From Molanna angustata (lineage: Eukaryota; Arthropoda; Insecta; Trichoptera; Molannidae), in contig OY754986.1 in assembly GCA_963576475.1 (NCBI GenBank), forward strand, positions 7,951,031 to 8,015,030: DNA of 64,000 nucleotides, in the 5' to 3' direction. The position numbers were made by a program, and so were the translations under genes. This document shows, piece by piece, positions 48,024-58,419 of the stretch; positions within the stretch are counted from its first letter, which is position 1, and each line of letters opens with the position of its first letter. Below the pieces are notes generated by a model, which did not search any database, had not been told where the DNA came from, and worked only from the letters and a program-made list of their open reading frames with translations.

Positions 48024-48836
48024 CTTACTAATAAACGTAGGTATGTATTGTAAAAGTTACACGACCGTTTAACACCCGTGTAGGCAAAAACGTTACTAAT
48101 AAACGCTGTGTAGCAGATCAGTTGGTCAACGAATGTGTATCTCTCATGCAAATTTTACAAATCGCTTGCACGCCTGTTCTAGATAGTTAAGCGGTGTTTT
48201 AAGACAAATTCCATGTATCGCAAATCAAATTTTATTTTGATATGCGTGTTTATATTGTTATATCTTGGAATAATATGACAAAACCTCTACAAATTACTAT
48301 ATTCTCGATAGTTGTGCATTTTAGGAGCGAAAAGTTGTCAAAAAATTTGCTCTTTTATACATACGTACATACCTTCACGCCGTTTCGCTATTTGGGGTAG
48401 GCAGAGAGAACCGAACGCCAGACTCTTCTATCTTGGCATACCTGTTTTGCCTCATTTACATTCATACATCGCGTCATACATGCTCTCCTATTATTCTGAC
48501 TTCGCTCTTTTATAATATCTACAATGGTGTTCGCTTGGGTATTCGTATGATGAAATTATTGGTTATATTTTCTATACTCCTATTTTGAAATGTGAAAAAC
48601 ATATGAAAATATTAACTACGAAAAACGTCAAAATTATATCGGCAGCTGGTGGCTGTGCGCATGCGCGAATGCGAGAATAAAACGTCAGATTATTTTTTTG
48701 TTGTGCGCTTGTTGTAACTACACAGTCATTATACATCGTTTATTAGTAAGATTTTCAAATAATCGCTGCACGGGCTTCACACGGTGTGTAACTAAAACAC
48801 TGATCAACGAGTGTGCAGTAGATTTTTATTAGTAAG
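48024..48836. mobile_element. TIR element with doubled inverted ends
   Basis: CTTACTAATAAA at 48024-48035 is inverted at 48825-48836. A second pair sits just inside: TTACTAATAAACG at 48093-48105 and CGTTTATTAGTAAG at 48737-48750. The two ends also share GTTACAC-type subterminal words. No transposase; the interior includes one inverted TACCCC module (48340-48460). The target duplication is not evident. Confidence 0.7.
48340..48460 (-). repeat. Dispersed TACCCC module, copy 3 (inverted)
   Basis: GGGGTAGGCAGAGAGAACCG, then GAACGCCAGACTC and TATCTTGGCATACC, the complement of the module at 3.0 and 15.6 kb. Confidence 0.65.
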
Positions 48837-48849
48837 ACTGCAATTTTAT

Positions 48850-49080
48850 TATTTGTCCAAGATCACCACTGTAGTACTCTGGGTGCCCACCTTGTATCCC
48901 CTTGTAGGGCCAAGTGTCCAGCCTATTGCCACTCTAATCCAGCAACACGATCGGCAACCTCAGTACGGCGCCTAATCTCTTCATTTCGTATTTTGTCGCG
49001 TAGACTCACGCCACGCATCTGCCTTTCCGTAGATCGCTGTGCAACTTTCAACATTGTGGACACTTTTTGGTATAAGGGTC
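48850..49080 (-). pseudogene. RTE-like C-terminal scrap
   Basis: The minus frame reads AQRSTERQMRGVSLRDKIRN, then EEIRRRTEVADRVAGLEWQ, a stop, and AGHLAL. This is the QRAMERxMLGxSLRDxIRNxxIRxRT block that follows the RT in the RTE family also seen at 62.96-64 kb. It was recognised by translation only. Confidence 0.75.
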
Positions 49081-50500
49081 ATTGTTATCAAGCCATGTGT
49101 CATTACGGGCAAAACACGTCAAGAATCGTACATTTTTCCTTTTAGACATATAAGGAATTCTTTGTTTTCAAAAACATACATCAATTAACCAATTGCAACC
49201 CAACCCATAACTATTCTTCTAGGCAATTCTGCCGTTTGGTTTTCTTTTCCGAGTTTTATCTTGTGACTATAGGTATTTAACCTACATGATGATAAATTGA
49301 TTTAATGAAAGGCGTGTTCTGGTTGAAGCTGTTTATTGTACGGTGCCGCGAGAGAACTGTGTTGGGTTTGCCTTTGGAGGGGATATTTATAATTTTGGCA
49401 AGCCGGATTGGCGAGCCTCTAGTCTCTCTACAGGGCTCCCCCTTTAGTGATAACGTTAAAAAAATACAAATGAAAAAAAATGTTTACAATGAATTTTACC
49501 AAAATAATGTACTCACAGTCTGAGAAACCATGAGTATACAGTATAACAATCTAAAAATGTTTACACAAAATCAGATTGGTGCCAGTGTTACAATAATGTT
49601 ATGATACATGAGTAGCTGCGATCTTCAAGGCATCCCCTGGAAACCGTATGTTGAAAGTGCAAAGAATGCAGAATTGAAAAAAAAATAAAACGTACCTACA
49701 TATATACAAAAATCTTTGTATATATAGGTACTATATGTAGGTACTTTGTATATATGTAGCGACAATGTTAATAAAATTATGGGCGAGCCTCTAGTATCTC
49801 TATATGACCTTACGATAGTATAAATCAACTTCAAATTCTTAATTTATTTATTTAAATTGTAGGCTTTTCAATATTCATTAGTACAGACATAGTTTTTAAA
49901 CCAATTCCTTAGTCTGGTCATGTCCACGGAAAGATACCATCTTAATTCCGAATTGACAATTCTTTTTCACTGTTTAATATAAAATTTAGTACATAAACTT
50001 TTGAATTAAATTAAAACCAGAAAGAATTATCCGATAACTTGGTGTATTCAATTATTTTTTTTCACTCCATCTATAGTGTTTCTACCCACGAAATATTAAA
50101 ATTAGTTCTTGTACCGCAGATGAGCGCAGACGAACGAAAAGCACGCTTGTTAAAAATATTATTAGTTGATAAAGATATACCGAAAAATTACAATTAATTT
50201 TCAGTTTGAACTGAGAAAGTATACATGAGATAAAACGACGCTATTGTTTTCAAAAAAGCTAGGGGATATTCGAAATCAATATTATTTTATTTTTTATGTC
50301 CGGAAAATTACACATTTCAAAATAAGTTTAAACATTTGGTTTAACATTATAAATAGTTTAATAAAGCTATATCGAATATATTACCTCACTAGACCTAGGT
50401 CTGCTTTGATATAATTTATATTTTCTTTTAAAATTAAACACGTGTTTGGAATACTCCAGTTGCACTTCCTTGTGTGCACCGATCCCCTGGACTAACGTCG
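49081..50500. other. No gene recognised
   Basis: The plus-strand ORF at 49305-49523 has no known motif. The string GGCGAGCCTCTAGT with TCTCTA following occurs at about 49410 and 49782, hinting at two pieces of one repeat. An imperfect palindrome of ATATAC/GTATAT lies at 49690-49760. Confidence 0.4.
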
Positions 50501-50539
50501 TAACTCATGTCACCTCTGTATTTCCTTATTCTGTTATCA

Positions 50540-51032
50540 ATTATACTGTCCAACAACATGGACCTTAAACTCCGAAGGGATCTAGTGAAGACATTTGTAT
50601 GGAGTATTTTGCTATATGGTTGTGAGACATGGTGCATAGGTGAAAGAGAACGCAAAAGATTGGAGGCCTTCGAGATGTGGACTTATCGCCGAATACTTGG
50701 CATATCTTGGAGGGACCATATAACAAATGATGAGGTTCAGGCACCTGTTAAACACCATATCGAAAAGGCGTGCAAAATGGAAAGGCCATGTGTTGCGACA
50801 CAAGGATCTCCTATATATCATGTTGGAGGGGATGGTTGAGGGTACAACTGGCAGAGGGCGTCCCCGCCGGGAGTATTTAGAACAGGTGTGCCGCGACATG
50901 CAGTGTGCCTCTTACACGGAGATGAAAAGATTCGCTGAAGACCGAGTGGAGTGGAGGAGATCAATTAAATGCTGCCAACCAATCTTCAGGATTGAAACAA
51001 AAGAAGAAGATGAAAAAGAACAAAAGTAAATT
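50540..51032 (+). pseudogene. RTE-like C-terminus
   Basis: The plus strand reads LRRDLVKTFVWSILLYGCET, KRLEAFEMWTYRRILGISW, then in the next frame KRRAKWKGHVLRHKDLL, GRGRPRREYLEQVCRDMQC and YTEMKRFAEDRVEWRR. One frameshift lies near 50735. It ends in an AAAAGAAGAAGATG run. It is close to the 4.3-kb copy but in the opposite orientation and less decayed. Confidence 0.8.
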
Positions 51033-51600
51033 CGATAACCGATAGTTGAACTTTGTTCGTGTTACTTTTCTCAATCTTTCTAAATATTCTCCACTCCGCG
51101 TCGCGGACTTATCCATAATGTGAATTTATCTTTCCGTTTTGCCACACAGTTATCACGCAAAACGCAACAAGGGATCACGTGCGGCTCACATTTGTCTAAA
51201 TTACCACAGCCTCCAGCACCCCCGCACTTCACACCCCAATCCTGCAAAGACCACCCCCCAGGAGGAGGGTGGACGTCAGCCATCGTCCCCTGCAAATTGT
51301 TTTCAAGTTTCAGTGCCGTTCTGGCCCATTTGCATGCCCTGGGCTATAGGGATTGAATTCAGTTTTCGAGCCACTACAGATTTTTTTATACTTATTGTCA
51401 TTTTTTTTTTAATTGACGGCTCCTCTGCGGAGATTGGCAACATTAGAGCTATCTCCATGCATGCATGCTATCGGCATGCTTACCAGTAAGCGGCAGTTTA
51501 TTATTTATTTATTTTATATTAATGGCGTTTGCCATTTACATGAAGAATTCAAAAGATACAAAATAAAGAACATAATGTGTGAAAATACAATAAAAAAACA
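51033..51600. other. No gene recognised; locally GC-rich
   Basis: Overlapping plus-strand ORFs at 51120-51489 are proline/histidine-rich with no domain; the segment is markedly more GC-rich than its surroundings and contains a CATGCATGCATGC palindrome near 51458. Confidence 0.4.
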
Positions 51601-51603
51601 AAC

Positions 51604-51924
51604 ATATCCAATTAACAAACAATGAAAATGGCTGAATACGCCAACCACATAATAGAAAATAATCACAACTTCAACAATACAAAGGTTAATATTTTACATA
51701 AACAGACTTACGGACTAAAACAAAATAATTTAGAAACTCTTGAAATAAAAAAAGCCCAAAATACTCAGAAAAACGTCATCAATAATCTGGTACAACCTTC
51801 CTCCTCACCCCTTCTCCAAATGTTCCCCCTAGCCCACTGTACCACCCCCACCTCTACACCCGCCTCAACAACACCACTTTCCATACACCGCACTCACACG
51901 CATATTCAGTTTACATCCACCTGA
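51604..51924 (+). pseudogene. Penelope-like element, C-terminal endonuclease tail
   Basis: The plus frame from 51622 reads YANHIIENNHNFNN, then NILHKQTYGLKQNNLETLEI and KKAQ. It matches the last part of the GIY-YIG endonuclease of Penelope-like elements (FxxHxxxxxHxF...ILHKxxKGxxLNxLExLEI). The catalytic GIY-YIG start is missing, so this is a truncated copy. It ends at a TGA at 51922-51924 and is followed by a hammerhead-like sequence. Confidence 0.7.
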
Positions 51925-51964
51925 GGAAGGGAACGGACGTTCCCGAAACTTGGAGTGAACAAGT
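51922..51964 (+). ncRNA. Hammerhead-ribozyme-like core after the Penelope-like ORF
   Basis: CTGAGGA is followed by GGGAAC, loop GGAC, GTTCCC and GAAAC. This fits the conserved CUGANGA, stem II and GAAA of hammerhead ribozymes, which are known in Penelope-like elements. I could not find a convincing stem I/III partner and cleavage site upstream, so activity is unproven and the motif may be truncated. Confidence 0.45.
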
Positions 51965-52237
51965 AAATAAATAAGTGGAAACATACAAAGTATAGTTTGT
52001 GTTTAATTTAAATTTAAATAATTGATTAAAGAAGCATATCTTTTATTTTTATTTTATTTTTTATTTTTTCAAATTGAAGCTAACAATGTACAAAGAATAG
52101 TATATATGTATAAAAATATCAAATACAACAATTATCATCTCCATACATCAATAATTAGCTTACAATACTTTCATAATTTATTACAAAATACAGTCATATA
52201 TTCAAGATACAAAATCATATGTGTGTGTGAGGGTGTG

Positions 52238-52247
52238 TATGTGTGAT

Positions 52248-52299
<52 letters not shown>

Positions 52300-52330
52300 T
52301 GTGTAAGTGTATATGTGTGTGTGCATGCGT
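52238..52330 (+). repeat. (GT)n microsatellite with TGTGTA/TGCATG variants
   Basis: A GT run of about 55 bp followed by degenerate GT-rich sequence. Confidence 0.95.
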
Positions 52331-52545
52331 GTTGTGCGTAAGTGATAATCTTATGAAATTCCTGTATTTAATTTTTGAGCGAGTTTATGTTTTGTGTCAC
52401 TGAATAAATTCTGTTTATAGTTGAGTTTTTGGCGGCATTAGTTTTGTATAATTTAGGTCGGAAGAGAGTTGTATGTCTGGAGCGTCTCAATGGTACGTTA
52501 ATATTCAATACTCGATAAAAGTTCCGGACAGTCAATAATATTGTT
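52331..52545 (-). pseudogene. Jockey-supergroup LINE C-terminus
   Basis: The minus strand reads IIDCPELLSSIEYNVPLRRS, then RHTTLFRPKLYKTNAAKNST and INRIYS, the same C-terminal block as at 34.5 and 46.7 kb. A stop follows NSLKN. It was recognised by translation only. Confidence 0.7.
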
Positions 52546-52625
52546 CAATATGTTGTAAAGAATACATGTTCAATATGTTGTAAAGCATACATGAATAGAT
52601 ATGTTGTAAAGAATACACCACAACA
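52541..52625 (+). repeat. Minisatellite, about 25-bp unit, three copies
   Basis: AATATGTTGTAAAGAATACATGTTC-type units with small changes follow one another. Confidence 0.7.
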
Positions 52626-52754
52626 TATAAAAATACATACAAAGAAAATTTAAACAAAATAATAAACAGAATAACAAATGAAAGTAGGTATAAATGAACA
52701 AATAAACATAATCGGTAAAGTAGGTATTAAATGAATAACGAAAAATAAAATTAA

Positions 52755-52910
52755 ATACGATCAGTGGAATTTAATACGTAGGGTATTCCTGTGGTTATTT
52801 ATATTATCCATAAACAGATCCATACTATCGTTATCATATTCATTACTTAACCTCTGAATTCTGTTGCGAAATGCAGAATTGTGATGCGTTAGTGTGCGCT
52901 ATTATAATAT
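52755..52910 (-). pseudogene. LINE C-terminal scrap
   Basis: The minus strand reads LTHHNSAFRNRIQRLSNEYD, then MDLFMDNINNHRNTLR, resembling the NSxxxRxxRLxN...DLF end of jockey-supergroup LINEs. Short and isolated. Confidence 0.5.
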
Positions 52911-53002
52911 GAACCAAAAAACGCGGACTCGCCTTGATATTCAACCATGAACATTTTGAGATTTCGGGTTTGAAAGGTCGATCTTGGACAAACGTGGACT
53001 GT

Positions 53003-53190
53003 TAATGTCCTATTCTGATTCGTTTCAGAGTTTGAAAACGTCTATAATCAGCGGGCCACCGTGGATAAAAGGATTTTATCCGCGCAGTGTGACGTAATGA
53101 GTCTCGTATAAATGCAGTCAACTATTTGACATTTCTCATATACTAAAATTCGGATGGATAAATTTAGACGAATCAGAATAGGACATATTA
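53003..53190. mobile_element. TIR MITE, family M1, copy 2
   Basis: Ends TAATGTCCTATTCTGATTCG and complement (CGAATCAGAATAGGACATAT). The interior matches copy 1 in the reverse sense (TTTGAAAACGTCTATAATC), with an internal deletion making it 188 bp. Confidence 0.75.
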
Positions 53191-53264
53191 TATGCTTGTA
53201 CTGAGAGGTGAACGACATGAATCGAATGTTCAATACGAGAACACTATCACCTCATTTTCAAGAA

Positions 53265-53389
53265 CTGATGCTTTCATTGTTTTAAAAAAAAACAATTTCT
53301 CAATATATGACGTTACAAAAAGGATTCTACGTTACTTCATAGATGGCGAAGGTAAAAACAGCTTATTTTCAAACGATCCATTTCTCTTT
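53265..53389 (+). repeat. Repeat family F, fragment
   Basis: CAATTTCTCAATATATGACG, a TTACAAAAAGGATTCTACGT segment and TTCATAGATGGCG match 14815-14885 and 61530-61600. Confidence 0.6.
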
Positions 53390-53790
53390 AATAATAATAA
53401 TAATAAGGACAATTTATAAAGCGCCGTTTAGTGACAACCGTGGTCACCTCAAGGGCGCTTTCAGTTTGCAAAAAAATAAGTTAAAATTAGTTCTATAGCT
53501 AACACATTGAAAATGGTGAAATATAAAACTTAAAAAAAATACGTAGAAATCACAAATTAATCTAGTTATATACATACTACATAATCCAGATGAAATTAAT
53601 TATAAAAAAATAGTCGTTTCAAAATAAACAGACATAATATTAAGTAAAGGAATATTGAACGGATGAAGGACAATCTGGATACGATTTGCGGAAAAGATGA
53701 GTTTTTAATTTCTTCTTGAATTCATTGATATTTTCGGCACATCTTATATCCATTGGAAGATTGTTCCATGTTCCAAAATTGCATTGAAAA
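53390..53790 (-). pseudogene. CR1/L2-like LINE 3' end
   Basis: Minus strand: TWNNLPMDIRCAENINEFKK, then KLKTHLFRKSYPD and a stop, followed by the 3' UTR hairpin GCGCCGTTTAGTGA / TCACCTCAAGGGCGC and (TAA)n at 53389-53404. The hairpin and tail match the elements at 0.85 and 62.0 kb, and the C-terminal LKTHLF matches the 55-kb copy. Confidence 0.75.
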
Positions 53791-53945
53791 GGGAACTCAA
53801 TAAGAAAGTATAATTGGTGAACGTTGAGCAAGCACATAAAGTGATCGCGTAAAACAAACGATGACAGGTCGCGAGCCCTGTAGGTGCCTTGAGTTCCTGG
53901 TTCTCCTACAATATTCCAACTTCGTGTCAATTGAGACGAAAATTT
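53791..53945 (-). repeat. Repeat family F, fragment joined to the LINE frame
   Basis: GGTGAACGTTGAGCAAGCAC, a GATGACAGGTCGCGAGCCCT segment and CTCCTACAATATTCCAACTT match the palindrome arms at 17.2 and 17.8 kb. On the minus strand this runs in frame into the LINE C-terminus next to it, so family F may derive from such a LINE. Confidence 0.6.
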
Positions 53946-54639
53946 TTCAAATACAAAAATTTGTCATATAAAATGTACTTAACTTTAAAATGAATATGAC
54001 CCTCGGCAGCGTCGCATTTCGCTCATTTCTTGATACGGCCCCATCTAATTCATTGTTGGTATGTCTGAGTATAAATGAAACACTTTATATTTCTTATTTT
54101 TTCTCGGCCCTTTCTGAGGTTCTGGGTAATTACATCGTGTTTGTTATTGTCGTCTTGGACTTAAAGGGTTAGCGCGGGATTTCAACCCAATGTCGGGACT
54201 CTAGTCATTATTCATCAATGTTAAACCACAATAACAAAAAAATATAATAAAAAAATACTTATATAAAATGTATTTATTTTCTCTCTGACGCTCTTTTAAT
54301 AAAGGTATTGATTTTTTACAAACAACATTTTATATTTTTTTTTATTTTTATTTATTTATCAAGGAAATATACAGTTTTATTAATAAATTGAACTGGTACA
54401 AAATAATAATCAAATAAACCAGCAAAGTTTTCATAAATGGTTTAAAACAATATACTTTATGAAGAAAAAGAACAGTAGTTATAGCAAGAGGAAGAATAAA
54501 CAAGATTGAAATAAAACATAAAATAATAAAAAACAAAATTAATAAAATAAATAACCAGTAACCAGCCAAGAAATGAAAAAAAAAAACAGTTAATACTCGT
54601 ACATACCCACATATAAGTTAAAAAGTATTCTTTTCACAC
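53946..54639. other. No gene seen
   Basis: AT-rich; the part from 54340 may be the 3' UTR of the LINE fragment that follows. Confidence 0.4.
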
Positions 54640-54775
54640 AACATTAAAAAGTTTTCTTTTAAAAGCAGCAAAATCGTCATTTAGAATATCGATTTCAGAC
54701 TTAATGACAGAATTATACAATTTACAACTACGTCTGGTAAAAGATTTCTGCGCATAATTAGTCTTACCATGTGAG
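54640..54775 (-). pseudogene. LINE C-terminal scrap
   Basis: The minus strand reads HGKTNYAQKSFTRRSCKLYN, then SVIKSEIDILNDDFAAFKRK, the TRRSxKLYNxLP-xxIK-like block at the end of jockey-supergroup LINEs. Confidence 0.6.
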
Positions 54776-55310
54776 GTTACCAGCGACAGGTGTGCGGATG
54801 TACATAACATTATAAAAGGAAGTACGACATGTGCGTGTATACAGTATACCTACACACCAATCTCGTTTCAGCTAAAAAGGCATTACATTCGGAATGAGTA
54901 ATGTACCTCATTGCTGAACTACATTATTATGTGAGATTTTATTTCGCCTGTTGTGTTTTTTTATTTTTTTATGACACACTTCGGTCAGCCACCACATCCA
55001 TGATTGGCAAGTTGACTGAAATAAATAGAGTCAACACTTCATCCTTCGGTGATCGTGCTTTTGCTGTGGCCGGACCAGCCTCGTGGAATAAACTACCACC
55101 TGAACTGAGGCAAATCGACAACTTAGCACTATTCAGGAAACACCTAAAAACTCACTTCTTCCGCGAGTCTTACAATAACCCCTAATATATTCAAAGCGCC
55201 CTTGAGGTGAGGTTATCACAAAAACGGCGCTATAAAAATAATCCAAATTTATTATTTAATATAAAAAATGGTAACACTGTTCTAAGACGGTGCCTCACAG
55301 TAATCACCTA
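54776..55310 (+). repeat. Repeat family R3, copy 3, split by a LINE
   Basis: Left part 54776-54960 (GTGCGGATGTACATAA, CACACCAATCTCGTTTCAGC, GCCTGTTGTGTTTTT) and right part from about 55262 (GTAACACTGTTCTAAGACGG, TGCCTCACAG) match copy 1 at 14520-14775. The intervening 0.3 kb is the LINE fragment. Confidence 0.6.
54960..55261 (+). pseudogene. CR1/L2-like LINE 3' end inserted in R3
   Basis: The plus frame reads MIGKLTEINRVNTSSFGDRA, then FAVAGPASWNKLPPELRQI and FRKHLKTHFFRESYNNP with a TAA at 55183-55185. The 3' UTR is AAAGCGCCCTTGAGGTGA followed by ACGGCGCTATAAA and an A/T-rich tail. This is the intact C-terminus of the family at 53.4 and 62.0 kb. Only about 70 codons of the element are present. 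Confidence 0.78.
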
Positions 55311-55384
55311 ATCATAAATTAGATAATACATGTTTTTTTATTAAACATATTGACTGACTTCTTCGATATCTATTTCTTCCTATA

Positions 55385-55470
55385 AACTATCACGTTATTT
55401 CCTTCGTGGGGTAGGTAGAGAAGATCGAAAGCCACATTTTTCTATCTTGACATGCATCCATCGCCTCATC
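55385..55470 (-). repeat. Dispersed TACCCC module, copy 4 (inverted)
   Basis: TTCGTGGGGTAGGTAGAGAA, GAAAGCCACATTTTTC and ATCTTGACATGCAT. Confidence 0.6.
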
Positions 55471-55849
55471 AAATTAATCTTGAAGATGCATTATACATCC
55501 TTTCATACATATTATTCTGTTGTTCAAGCTTCTCACATTTCAATCTTACACATGGTTGTGTCATCCTTTTCTTCTTTTTTAATCGAATCAATTACAATGT
55601 ATATACAAATAACAATGAAGTATCTATTTTGTAATGTTACATTCACCATACATTGCACATCTCCTAAATAATACATACAACATTTTATCACTAAGTTTAC
55701 ATTTATTTGAAGACAAATCAATAATTTACATGTAAAGATTGTGTAAAGATGTTAAAAAAAATCAAAACAAATAAAAAGCTACACAAAAACAAGAATGAAA
55801 TAAACAAAAATAATAAATCAGTACCTACAATTTTTTGATTTTATTCTGA
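55471..55849. other. No gene seen
   Basis: AT-rich, small ORFs without motifs. Confidence 0.4.
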
Positions 55850-55990
55850 AATATATTTTTTTTTCGAGTCTAAGACTCAAAAGGGAGTTCATTAAACCAC
55901 TTAGTACTTTTAAAATTATAGAAATATTGTGAGGTAGTTGTACGTAAAAGAGGAATGGTAATAGAAAATGACATTTGGTTGAAACTTTAA
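55850..55990 (-). pseudogene. Possible LINE C-terminal scrap
   Basis: The minus strand reads SFSITIPLLRTTTSQYFYNF, then KSTKWFNELPFES and a stop, resembling the RTTTSQxFFxxKxxxxFNxLP end of jockey-supergroup LINEs. Confidence 0.45.
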
Positions 55991-56050
55991 TTTTTTTTTT
56001 GTATTGAAATGAAGAAAAAACTATTGGTTTACAATACATAAATAAATTTA

Positions 56051-56402
56051 ACTGATCGTTTCAAATAATTTATTGATGGTTTTAAATTAATTAAACAACC
56101 GGTAACGTCAAAGAACACATTAATGATTTGAAATAAAGAAAAAATCCGATCATGTCAAATAACCCATTAAAAGTTTGAAATAAAGTAAACAACCGGTAAC
56201 GTCAAATAACTCATTAATGATTTGAAATAAAGAAAAGAACCGATCATGTCAAATAACCCATTAATAGTTTGAAATAAAGTAAACAACCGGTCACGTCAAA
56301 TAACTCATTAATGGTTTGATATAAAGAAAAGATCCGATCATGTCTAATAACACATTAATAGTTTGAAATAAAGTAAATAATCGATCATTTTAAATAACTC
56401 AT
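56051..56402 (+). repeat. 47-bp tandem array, left part
   Basis: TTTGAAATAAAG recurs at 47-bp intervals (marker TTG at 56128, 56175, 56222, 56269, 56316). Units alternate between a CCGATCATGTC and an ACCGGTNACGTC version, giving a 94-bp dimer. The array is cut at 56402 by retroelement insertions and continues at 57428. Confidence 0.88.
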
Positions 56403-56483
56403 CTTTCTTCTTCTTTCTTTCCCCTTAGCGCTTTTGTCCCGTTTCTATCGGGTTACGCTTTGACCATGATCCTGGAATTGGCG
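56403..56483 (-). pseudogene. RTE-like 3' terminal scrap
   Basis: TTTCTTCTTCTTTCTTTCCC and a CATGATCCTGGAATTGGCGT segment resemble the 3' UTR ends at 4290-4330 and 33855-33875. Confidence 0.45.
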
Positions 56484-57300
56484 TGTTTTTTTTTTTTTTT
56501 TTCGGGTGGCAGTTCTTGAGGAGAACACACTTAGGCCAATTGGCCCTTTGTGATACCACATTGGGGCTGTCCTCCCACTCACTCATCCCCCTTGAACCAG
56601 CCTGAGCGGCTAATGAATGTCATAATGTCTGCAATGTCGGCCGACGCTATGTCAATTAAATCATCATAGAAGAAACTTCCCAAGGAGCTTCTCCTAATTC
56701 TAGAGAGAGCAGGACAATGACAGAGGAAGTGGACCACCGTCTCCTCCTCCTCCTCGTCTTGGCATGCTCTGCAGTAATCGTATGCCTCCAGCCCTAGCCT
56801 TCTGGCATGCTTTCCTATAACCCAGTGTCCCGTTAATACTGATATGACTCTGGCGAGTGAGTCTCTTCTGAACGAGAGTATTTCTCTGGTTCTTCTGAGA
56901 TCATATTCTGGCCATGTTTGTCTGGCAATGGACCATGTGCTCTCCTCAGACCACCTTTGGTCAGCACAAGCAATAATTTTCTCACTGACCCGGAGTTTAC
57001 ATGTTGCCATGGGGACTCCAGGTCTGTGTTTGATATTGTCTAGAGATAACAGGGTACCTGCTCTGGCAAGTTCGTCTGCCCTACAATTCCCCGCTATATT
57101 ACTGTGACCCGGCACCCACATGATTTGTAGATTGAACCGCTCCGCTGCCCCATTTAAGATGTTGCGGCAGTTCAGGGCCACTCTAGAAGTAGTACTTACG
57201 CCTTTTAAGGCTTTAATAGTCTGGTTATTACATTGAAGCGACTGCCATCTGACCTTCGTAAACCTTAGAAAGGGGAACCAGACAAATTGGATCATGGCTA
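56484..57300 (-). pseudogene. RNase H-bearing LINE 3' end (LOA/I-type)
   Basis: A 238-residue minus frame (56579-57295) holds the C-terminal half of an RNase H domain (KALKGVSTTSRVALNCRNIL, then IMWVPGHSNIAGNCRADELA with the conserved H and D), then TGHWVIGKHARRLGLEAYDY, a CRACQDEEEEETVVHFLCHC zinc-binding block and a short tail. RNase H would remove the RNA strand during reverse transcription. The 3' UTR ends in poly-A (plus-strand T-run 56488-56502). The frame is unbroken from 57295 to its stop, so this is a fairly young 5'-truncated copy. The clade is inference. Confidence 0.8.
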
Positions 57301-57427
57301 TACATAGCTAGTGATATAAATTCGCACATAGATTTTTTAAAAATCCAGAGGTGCGTGCCCAGCCCGGATTCGAACCGTCGACCTCAAGCATGTGAGGTGA
57401 CGACATTACTGCTGGGCTATCACCGCA
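57301..57427 (-). mobile_element. tRNA-derived SINE, family S2
   Basis: The minus strand starts TGCGGTGATAGCCCAGCAG (A-box-like), then GGTTCGAATCC (B-box) and GGGCTGGGCACGCACCTCTG, with a tail GGATTTTTAAAAAATC. The T-arm region is recognisable but the D/anticodon region is degenerate. It closes the insertion complex in the 47-bp array. Confidence 0.65.
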
Positions 57428-57690
57428 TTTTAAATAACTCAACAATGATTTGAAATAAATTTAACAATAGAACATGTCAAATAACTATTAAATGGTTTGA
57501 AATAAAGTAAATAACCTGTGATGTAAAATAACAAATTATTGATTTGAACTAAAATAAACAACTGGTCATGTAAAATAACTCATTATTGGTTTGAAATAAA
57601 GTGAACAATCGGCCATCTCATTAATGATTTGAATTAAAGTTTACAACCGGTCACGACAAATAACTTATTTAAAATGGTTTGAATATAGTA
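57428..57690 (+). repeat. 47-bp tandem array, right part
   Basis: GATTTGAAATAAA-type units continue with more divergence and some length changes than on the left side. Confidence 0.75.
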
Positions 57691-58419
57691 AATGATTTCT
57701 TATTTTGTTTGTTTGACTTAAAGTAATAAATCTAATTCATTAAAATATGCTGCAAAAATGACTTTGAAATTAATTTTTTTTTATTGTTCACATAGGTAGG
57801 TATAATATTTCAAACCACGTGTTTTTTATCTTTGCTGTTTCCATTATGGGGCAAGACTTCCATTATATTCCAGATTTCATTTCACCTGTCACAAACTTTG
57901 ATCTTTCTCGCTTGAATATATTCTAACAAAATGTGTTTTTCATGCAAAGTATCAACCTATCCCTACAGACGGAGTGTACTATCATCATACGTGGGCGTAG
58001 TTGTTGTACGTGGAGAATAATTGTCATGTGAGAAATTGTCAGGATCAAGAAGTGTCCTATTGGGTGTAATTGCGGAGTAAATAGTTAAAATGTCACTTGG
58101 TAAACTTTGTTTCAGAGATCATTTGAATCACGTGAAACGAACGCTTTTAAAGCTTTATTAACTTGTTGTATGGTTATTTGCAGAAATTGGAATTATTTTC
58201 ATTGGCTATTCTTTTTGGACCAAGCACTTAACAACTTTCTATATTCTTTCCTGATGGTTTTCTTGGGAAACAGTAGTGCGGTAATTTCCCCTTTAGTATA
58301 TAGCATTCGAGATGTGGTTATACAAAAGGTTGATGCGCATCTCATGGATCGATAGTCTCCAAAATTATTGGTTGTGTATTTCATAGTCAACCTTTGGTTG
58401 GGGTGAAGTAGATATAATT
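57691..58419. other. No gene recognised
   Basis: The plus ORF at 58107-58355 (82 residues) has no recognisable domain. Confidence 0.4.

Noticed and set aside
51120..51489. Overlapping ORFs in a GC-rich patch as a gene or exon
   Set aside because: Two frames are open at once, typical of composition bias; no motif recognised. An exon cannot be excluded without transcripts.
58107..58355. 82-residue ORF
   Set aside because: No motif and no conserved neighbours; probably chance.
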